Below are positions 57,346 through 64,000 of a stretch of 64,000 nt of DNA, one piece after another. A program made the translations under genes and the position numbers. Within the stretch, counting starts at the first letter, position 1, and every line of letters starts with the position of its first letter. A model generated the notes under the pieces. It had not been told where the DNA came from. It was given only the letters and a program-made list of their open reading frames with translations, and did not search any database. The stretch lies in assembly GCF_963678635.1 (NCBI RefSeq), contig NC_087065.1:4552209-4616208 (forward strand), read 5' to 3'. This DNA is from Symsagittifera roscoffensis. Lineage: Eukaryota; Xenacoelomorpha; Acoela; Convolutidae.

Positions 57346-58030
57346 ACTTAATTTATGAAAAAAATCGCACAAGTTTTATTATTTAATCTTTTTATCAGAA
57401 AATTAAACGTCCAGGACTTTTTCATGGCTAGTCAAAACTCAATAATCAGCCCACAATTTTTGTGTCAGTCTTTTGAATTCTCCAAGTCAGTTCCATGAAG
57501 CAAAAACAAACTGTTCTTTTGACCAGCGAAACTGATTTATAGGCTTAAAAAGCATATCAACATCAAACAAGATTCTCCTTTACTTCGAACTCCGGAGAAT
57601 GAAAAACCAATAATTTAAATTTTATTGGAACACTTTTTACTTTCAAGGTTTAATTTTGTAAGGTTACCAAAAAAAGTTACAAGAAACTAACTGAGAATTT
57701 AAACATAACAAAGTTTCTGGAAATTGCGTTTTTTAGTGTCACGTAGGTAAACAAAACAGGATCTGGTCTCCCAACTGTTTTCTGGTTGATTTTTTAAGAA
57801 GTTAATTTTCAATCAATTTCCGAAGAGGTCTTATGGCAAAAATCAGGCTACAAAGAGCCAGTTGGATTTTTACGGTTTTTTGTCTCGAAAATTTTGTTTC
57901 CTTTTAAGACGTTTTAAATATTGTTCAACTGTTTGGTTTAAATGAGTGTATGTCAATATATATTTATTAGCTCATCTTTGGCCTTGCGAGTGCGACAAAC
58001 TTTTTTAAAAAGTACCCCAACACTAGGGGA
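57346..58030. other. AT-rich stretch, nothing recognised
   Basis: No supported feature. Confidence 0.3.
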
Positions 58031-58375
58031 GACAGAGCGCGGACACTTAGGGATTCGACCGTATGACTACTCAAAGCTCACCTTTTTTTCAATTTTCGAC
58101 ATCCATGTTTAGTCGACTAACCATAAAAATTGTCTGAAAGCACCTTTGGTGCCAATATTTATTAAATTTGAGGGGAGAGCGCAAAAAATATGAGGGGGGA
58201 GTGCAAAAAATTTTTTGATTAAAAGTATTAAAAATATCTTTAATCAAAACTTTGCCGTGGGGCAGAAACGGCGCAAAAAGAATTTTTAAAACAGGGTCTT
58301 GTTTGGGAAAACTCAAAAAATCAGCTTTGATTAGCCTATTTTTTTTACGTCCCCCGTGCCTCAGCAACTTCTAAA
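58030..58375 (-). mobile_element. hAT-type MITE remnant, reverse orientation
   Basis: gggattcgacc (58,050), gcacctttggtgccaatat.tatt (58,140) and gaggggagagcgcaaaaa (58,171) match the complement of the complete element's right half; the ends are eroded. Confidence 0.6.
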
Positions 58376-58434
58376 ACGGGGAAATGGATAGCCCAGAAAA
58401 CACAAACTCTGTGTCAGAATTCTCAAAATAAAGA

Positions 58435-59238
58435 TTACATTCTAGGTGAGTTTTTACCAGTGAAAAAGTGTGTGTTTGACTGCGCACTGGCGTATGAGGG
58501 TCTCTGACTGTAGCTGCTGCCACCAGTGTTGCTGTTAGTCATACTATGACCCCCTCCTCCCCCACCACTGAAAGAGTCCCTGGAGTCCCCTATGAAGTTG
58601 TACACACTGTACGGCTCCACAGCTGCCCCATTTCCCCCCTGAAGAGAGTACCCACCAGGGGACTGTCTTCTGGGTAGCATCGGACTACAGCCACCGACAC
58701 CACCCCCACCCCCGACTGCAGAGGGGGGCATGGACCTGCTCTGGGCTGCTTGGGAGAGGGAGAGAGGGGTTAGAGGGGGAGGATACGCGGGGTAGCGAGG
58801 AGCTACAGACATCGCAGAACCTCCTGTGGCCGGGAAAAATGGGGATCCCGCTGTTGCGGCAGTTCGTCTAGATGGGGTGGGGGTTATCTGCATGCAATCT
58901 CTACATGAACAAGGAGGCTGGCGAGATTGAATGAGGTTGTGAGGCGGACTGTTTAGAACACTCAGGTCTCGTTTTTGGTTGTAAGAATAAGAATAATTGT
59001 TGAATTGCTGATTTGAGGGGTTCGTTGTGTTCTGTCCACTGGCCTGTGCTTGATTCCTCTCAATTCCTCCCCCTCCCCCTCCCTGAATTGGATGCTGATG
59101 ATCCTGTTCCAAAGTGCTGAAGTTCGATGACAATGGCGATGATTGGTGATGCAACTGCAGCTGCTGGTTATTAGGGGGAAAATAGTGGTTATTACTAATA
59201 CTATTACTGCTAACGATAGTCATCACAATCAAACCAAG
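58435..59238 (-). CDS. low-complexity Gly/Ser/Pro/Gln-rich protein, last exon
   Basis: Open from an acceptor (cctctcatgcttag|CTT, exon start 59,238) to TAA 58,435-58,437, about 267 codons, phase 0 at entry. GC and codon use are clearly above the background. Features: LGLIVMTIV at the start, then Asn/Gln/His/Ser-rich sequence, GGGGGG, a CSCRDC cysteine cluster after SRQPP, PAYPPPLTPL, two further poly-Gly runs, and a Ser/Tyr-rich C-terminus. An in-frame ATG (59,223) could start it if there is no upstream exon. No domain recognised; most likely intrinsically disordered. Poly-Gly and poly-Ser tracts suggest animal regulatory or cytoplasmic-tail sequence, but that is inference. Confidence 0.65.
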   Translation of the reverse strand, partial: LGLIVMTIVSSNSISNNHYFPPNNQQLQLHHQSSPLSSNFSTLEQDHQHPIQGGGGGGIERNQAQASGQNTTNPSNQQFNNYSYSYNQKRDLSVLNSPPHNLIQSRQPPCSCRDCMQITPTPSRRTAATAGSPFFPATGGSAMSVAPRYPAYPPPLTPLSLSQAAQSRSMPPSAVGGGGGVGGCSPMLPRRQSPGGYSLQGGNGAAVEPYSVYNFIGDSRDSFSGGGGGGHSMTNSNTGGSSYSQRPSYASAQSNTHFFTGKNSPRM

Positions 59239-59659
59239 CTAAGCATGAGAGGAAATAGTGATGATAGAAGGCTTTATTCTGTCTTTTGACTTGTGAATGG
59301 CAATTTTGAAGCCTTTCTTTCTACTTAGTTGAGGTTCTAGTTCATGTAAACTAGCACAAAACTACTTGTTAACTTATGTAAACTGTATTAGGTGAAAGTG
59401 AGATTTAGCTAATAAGTAATAGCCGAACTTATATTATGGTCAGATCCTGTAGAATCTTGACTCTTCCCAAAGCAACAAAGTAGTTGTGTGTAATGGTCGT
59501 TGGCGCTTGGGAGAGAATAATGAAGGAAAGAACTTGCTTGAACTGACTTGAGTAACTCGGATGATGACGATGATGATGAAAGGATGTGGTGAATTAGCGA
59601 AAGCGGAAGAGACATCCAGCTGGCTAACTGCATTAGCACTCTTCAAAATGAACACAACA

Positions 59660-59677
59660 CCCCCCCCCCCCCCCCCC
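59660..59677 (+). repeat. C18 homopolymer
   Basis: Eighteen C followed by acctgaatc. Adjacent to the candidate splice donor on minus. Confidence 0.95.
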
Positions 59678-59679
59678 AC

Positions 59680-59727
59680 CTGAATCATTGGTAAAATGGG
59701 TCTCTCTCTTTCTCTCCCTCTCTTCAT
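59680..59727 (-). CDS. possible first exon of the low-complexity protein gene
   Basis: ATG 59,727-59,725 follows an in-frame TGA and encodes MKRGRERERPILPMIQ. It ends ATTCAG|GT (donor 59,679), phase 0, matching the phase-0 acceptor at 59,239. The intron would be 441 bp and begins with a long G-run after GT (C18 on plus at 59,660-59,677), an odd donor context. Confidence 0.35.
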
Positions 59728-61045
59728 CACTTCATCACTCCCTCAATTCTTCTGAAGACGGCTCTGTATGGTTGTCGATTTGGCACAGTTGCAATATTGC
59801 AAGGATTATGCTGTTTTTTTTTGCCTTATTGTCATATTCTATAGTCGGTAATATGCAATCTTAAGTGTTTGTGTAATGCTGATGATGATGGTTATGACGC
59901 AAGATGTTTGCCCTTACTCTGTGAATAGACGTACCCAGCTGCGAAGGCCCCTTTTGGTATGTTTGGTCTGTCACTTTTTGACTATTTTCAGCATAAAATC
60001 AAGAGATGCGGTCTCTTGTACAAGGCCCTCTCATCTTACTCAAAAACTGGAAACTGGATAAGTACTAATACTTGGAGTTAACCTGAAGTAACACTAGTAC
60101 ATAGCATATAGACTATTTATTTGCATCGTTAATGTTTTTATAGAGGTTTCAAAAGATCGTACAAAATTAACCGCAACCATTTCTATTGAAAAGTTTGCCA
60201 AAAATGCCAAATTTTCAAAATAGGTCGAAAAATATGCTTGATCTAAGTATGCAAGAAATTTGATGCAGGAAAACTATTTTTTCTTGTGGTAAAGATTTTA
60301 TAATGAAGATATTCAATAAAAAACCTGAGAAAAAAGTCATTAAAAAACTGCATTTTTACTTTAAGATAATTTTCTTAAAAAAACAAATGAAAAAATCAGC
60401 AAAACCTATATAAGAGTCTTCACTACGTTCATTACTCTTAATCAAGTGTTTTATCCTAGAACTTTTGAAAACGCAATAAATTTCCATGTATTAAGCGTTA
60501 CTCGATTGCGTTAGTCGCTCAAAATTAGAGTAAAAAAAACGAAAAATTAAAAATTTCACACAAGTTTTTCTCGACAAGAAATTTAAGTTTTTCGACAACG
60601 AATCTTTCAAACAAACTTTTCTCGACATGGAATTTTTATCGTTGTTCGAATTATTACTCAAAAGGCTTGAATATGGTAGATCGCTCAATTCAGTCCGATG
60701 ATTTTTTGTGGTTGAATTTGCGTGGAAAACAAAAAAAATAGGAAAAAAAGAAAAATTACAAAATAACTAAAACCAACCCGAAGATAAAGTTCCTCCCCAT
60801 TTTCAATGGTCGGAAAAAAAATCAAATTTTGTATCTCTTTTGAACGTCAGTATAAGCCTGCTGGTAAACAATTTTGCAGATCTGTGGTCGATTCTGGTCA
60901 AGTCTACTAGATCCCAGCCGACTTTTTTCGACCCTGGTCGTTTTTAGTATGCATATAATTTTGTATTGTTTGTATTTTGCATATAGTTATGTATGTTTAT
61001 CCTCGCATCCTGTTTCAAGTGTTTTCAATCACCTATATTATGAGT
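59728..61045. other. intergenic stretch
   Basis: No supported gene. CT-rich tract at 59,701-59,722. Block 60,650-60,820 is a diverged relative of the sequence at 50,110-50,240. Confidence 0.35.
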
Positions 61046-61745
61046 TGAGAAAAATATCAATTACAATCTATTAAAAATCAATTATAATCTCTCTTTTGCA
61101 TAACAAATGAAAATCCATTATAAATACATAAGATGATCCTAATTGATTATTATTCCGCAAACAAATTATAACTGATAAAAGTTGATTATTTTAACCTCTT
61201 TTTGCAATCTATTGGTAGAGCACTAAAACCCATTTTAATATATATTTATTCTAATCGATTATAACCCCTTCCCCTTTATGTGCTCATTTTGTCTTTGGTC
61301 TTGCATCTGAATAGCTCATAAAACCCTTCATGGACATTGGCTTCTGTGAAATCGTTTTAAAAATTTTCAAACCAATTCAGTTTTATAAAATATTTTTCCA
61401 ACTTTTCTCGACTAAATTTTGTTCATGTTAATAAAAATTTTTTAGTGTTCTTAGCCACCAACTTAGGAGAATACGGTTTTTCGTTTAAAAATTATGTTGA
61501 TAGAGTTAAAATCCCACTACTGCGATATTACTATGAACCAATGAAACTGAACTCTACATAAAATGTTTGTTTCCTGGCCAAGTTTTTGTGCCTAGATGAA
61601 GCAAAAGGTGACACGACATCTCACGTTACGATGTTTTGGCAAATTACGAAATTATAAATGATTATAATTGCTATGGAAAAGTGTTTGCTATAAACTATTT
61701 TCAATTATAGTTGATTATAAGATATTGTAATTGTTGGAAATTTGA
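61046..61745. repeat. clustered, decayed ATTATAAT/ATCGATTATAA-type repeats
   Basis: tcaattataatct, gaaaatccattataaat, ttctaatcgattataacccc (61,248), aaattataaatgattataattgc (61,650) and attatagttgattataag (61,705) are variants of the same palindromic unit. Confidence 0.55.
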
Positions 61746-62815
61746 CAGTTATAACCGAACAAAAGTCTTTGAAACACCTAATTTTTCAAACTATTATCAA
61801 CAATAATCCTCAAAATATCTGCTAAAAAATCAATTTTGATCCAGGTCTTAAGCCTATTCTTCGGTTTCGAACTTGGTTAAAAAAAATGGTAAAATCAACA
61901 CAACTATTAGTTTTTTTAGCCCCAACAATTTTATAATTGCACATTTTTTGAAAAAAAAAACAAAATGTACATTCCGCGTTCTCACACTTACTAGTCACGC
62001 CTAATTGCAGAGGCTTGCAAAACAATTTTCAGCAATTGTTTTTTCAGGGTGTACGATTTGATTTTTTCAGGTTTTCAATTCATGACTAGACAGCTTTTAA
62101 TTATGTCCAGGCAGCTTTTAAAATTTGACCAAACTTTTTTCTGGGATTTTTTATTAGCTCGATGCGGTTCAGTTTTTGTGAACGTTGTAATAAAATTTCA
62201 AGAAGAACATTTTTGAAAAGTCATCTTTTTTTTGGCTGTAAGCCCTCATTAGAGTTGATTTTTTTTGTTTTAAACTTTGGTAGCACAAACAGATAGAAAC
62301 TTTCAATGTCTCTATTTCTTTGTGCTAAAAATAAAAATACGATAAGTTTCCGTTCAACTTCCTTCAAATCAGGTTCAACCATTACCTCAATACGAGATGT
62401 GCGAAAAAAAGTTGTGAGAAAGGTGATAAATTTCAGTCCAATCCCTCCCCCCAAGCAAACCACGTTTAATCATTACCCTCAGCACCCTCTCTTGGATGGG
62501 GAAATTGGGGAGAGGGGTCGATGGATGGGGAGGTGGAGGGGATGTGTAGGTGAGAGGGTGACTTGATTGTGGGCTGCGGTTGTGCTATCGGGTTAGTATA
62601 CATAAAAAAAACGTTAAAAGGCATGAATTGAATTAAAAGGATAAAATAATAAACGCAAAAACGAAAGTTTAAAAATGCTTAGTGTCAAAACGTATGGAAC
62701 GCAATAGGTAGCAACTGAGCTTATCATCAATTGAGAAAATTCAAAATAAATTCAAAAAAAATTCAAAATAAATTCAAAATAAATTCAAAGTAAATTCAAA
62801 AGTGTCATCAATTAC
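61746..62815. other. AT-rich stretch with weak open frames
   Basis: Overlapping frames on both strands at 62,221-62,566 (minus: MVEPDLKEVERKLIVFLFLAQ; plus: Ser/Thr-rich). Neither has convincing splice signals. A G-rich block at 62,495-62,560 and a five-fold aattcaaaataaattcaaaa run (62,735-62,800) are simple repeats. Confidence 0.3.
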
Positions 62816-63370
62816 CTCCCAAAAATCTAATATAATTAATATGATCGATTCTAATAGAATATATGGACTTGAATTGTGATTCATTACTTGGTAATTTATA
62901 GGTACTGATAAGGAAATGCCAAAGCAACTGGTTATGAGCCATTGGCGCTCGGTACGGGTACTTTTTTCTGATGCGATTTTTTTAAACAGACAGTTAGTTA
63001 CAAAATTTATCCCCTTTCTGGTTAAACAACGGGGATGAGGAAGGGGGTTGGTGACAAATGAACTGGGGACGTAAATGAACGTGTACGGAGTATGTTTAGA
63101 TTTCGAGTTAGCCGTGAGTATAGCAGAAGTTGTTGACAATTTTGCAAATAATTTCGCAAAAATTCAAATATTATAATGAATTTTAAATGGATTATAATCC
63201 ATTATCATGGATTTTTTTTGGATTATCTTTTTACGGAAATAATCGATTATAATGACAATATAATTGATTTTGTAGTCTAATTTTGGACAATCATGGATTA
63301 CAATGACAATATTTTAGACAACATTTTTCCGTTATAATCGATTTCTATCCATGAAACTCCGGTGCGGGTA
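62816..63370. repeat. palindromic ATCGATTATAAT-type repeat cluster
   Basis: Copies: taatatgatcgattctaatagaat (62,836), aatggattataatccattatcatggatt (63,186), ataatcgattataatgacaat (63,239), atcatggattacaatgacaat (63,289), ttataatcgatttctatccatgaaactcc (63,330). Two of them end in a cgg..cgggtactt block, as at 57.3 kb. A 121-codon minus frame (62,774-63,139) overlaps it and has no internal ATG in its first 80 codons; not called. Confidence 0.65.
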
Positions 63371-64000
63371 CTTATTTAAAGAAGTTCAGCTTCGTTCAGC
63401 TTTCGAAATCTGTCTTAGTCTGTTTCTTGGAATTTATTGATGCTTTTTGATTTTTTTCAAAATAAAGTTTCAATACTGAGCTTGCAACACTACGAACAAT
63501 CGCGATATCAAAAAAAAAACGCAAAAGCTTGTTTTTTTTCACTTTCTCCTTGAGTTTTTCAGTTGTGACAGCGTTTATGGTCTGGTCAAGCTGGAAAATA
63601 TTGACACGTTTGCTTTATATTGGCTTTCAACTGCATACACAATCTAAAAAGTTGAATAATCAAGATTTCGTGAAAAATTGTGATGGTTTTATCTCAATTT
63701 TGATTCTGTTTCTGGCTAAGCAGTTTTGATCCTTTAAAAATATAGAAAATTGAATCTCATTAGCTATTTTTTGTGCCATGAAATTTCTTGTTTTTTGGGC
63801 ACCAAAAATTTAATAAATTATTGTGGGAAGCATATAAATCTGTGTTCAATTTGAAGCAATTGAAGCAAGCTAAATAGTTCAGGTTTTTTGGTTGGGTTGA
63901 AGTAAAACAAAAAACGAAGTTAATGCCAGATCACATTGTTTCTCCGTTTTTTTTGGCTGAAGACTGCCAATTTCAAATGGAAAGCAAACATTGTCTGCCC
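63371..64000. other. AT-rich stretch to window end
   Basis: No supported gene or repeat. Confidence 0.3.

Noticed and set aside
62774-63139. 121-codon minus frame as a gene
   Set aside because: No early ATG, overlaps the palindromic repeat cluster, no splice signals that I trust.
1-64000. CRISPR arrays or bacterial operons
   Set aside because: Repeats present are microsatellites, tandem duplications and transposon relics; genes are split by introns and widely spaced.

Overview
The window is AT-rich nuclear DNA from an animal. It has long homopolymer A/T runs, genes broken by GT..AG introns, animal-type proteins, APE-type non-LTR retrotransposon DNA and several MITE families. I cannot place it in a phylum from sequence alone. 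Nothing looks bacterial or organellar, and I see no rRNA or CRISPR.

Layout. 0-5.2 kb: a decayed non-LTR retrotransposon (ORF1 with an SGNH-esterase-like domain; ORF2 with a 2A-like peptide, APE endonuclease and reverse transcriptase) set in degenerate CATC-rich repeat. 5.9-8.8 kb (minus): a two-exon C-type-lectin-domain gene whose 2.3-kb intron holds repeats, a MITE remnant and a tRNA-derived SINE head. 10.4-13.3 kb: two diverged copies of a degraded coding-like repeat flanking a 190-aa membrane-protein-like ORF. 15.4-16.9 kb: a diverged tandem duplication. 16.9-32.0 kb: the outstanding object, a 15.1-kb, nearly perfect palindrome (arms 6.5 and 8.7 kb, 21-nt spacer) whose ends are directly flanked by an exact 6-bp repeat TGTATG, as expected for an inserted fold-back mobile element. 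33.2-36.4 kb: an intact single-exon regulator-of-microtubule-dynamics (RMDN, PTPIP51-like) gene on plus, converging with a spliced type II membrane protein gene on minus. 37.2-40.4 kb: a near-identical 1,624-bp tandem duplication. 41.9-42.5 kb: a promoter-like CCAAT/TATA block and a complete hAT-type MITE with a perfect 8-bp target duplication. 42.5-51 kb: mostly featureless AT-rich DNA with a 500-bp Tc1/mariner-like MITE. 51-52.7 kb: three exons of a single-pass membrane protein (plus). 55.2-57.3 kb: a three-unit, 683-bp tandem array. 58.4-59.7 kb: the 3' part of a low-complexity protein gene (minus). 57-64 kb: a dispersed palindromic ATCGATTATAAT-type repeat.

The recognisable host genes (a secreted lectin-like protein, a mitochondria/ER-contact TPR protein, two single-pass membrane proteins and a low-complexity protein) do not form a pathway; this is ordinary eukaryotic gene spacing with heavy repeat load. 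Intron/exon models here come from reading splice signals and frame continuity only; transcript evidence is absent.
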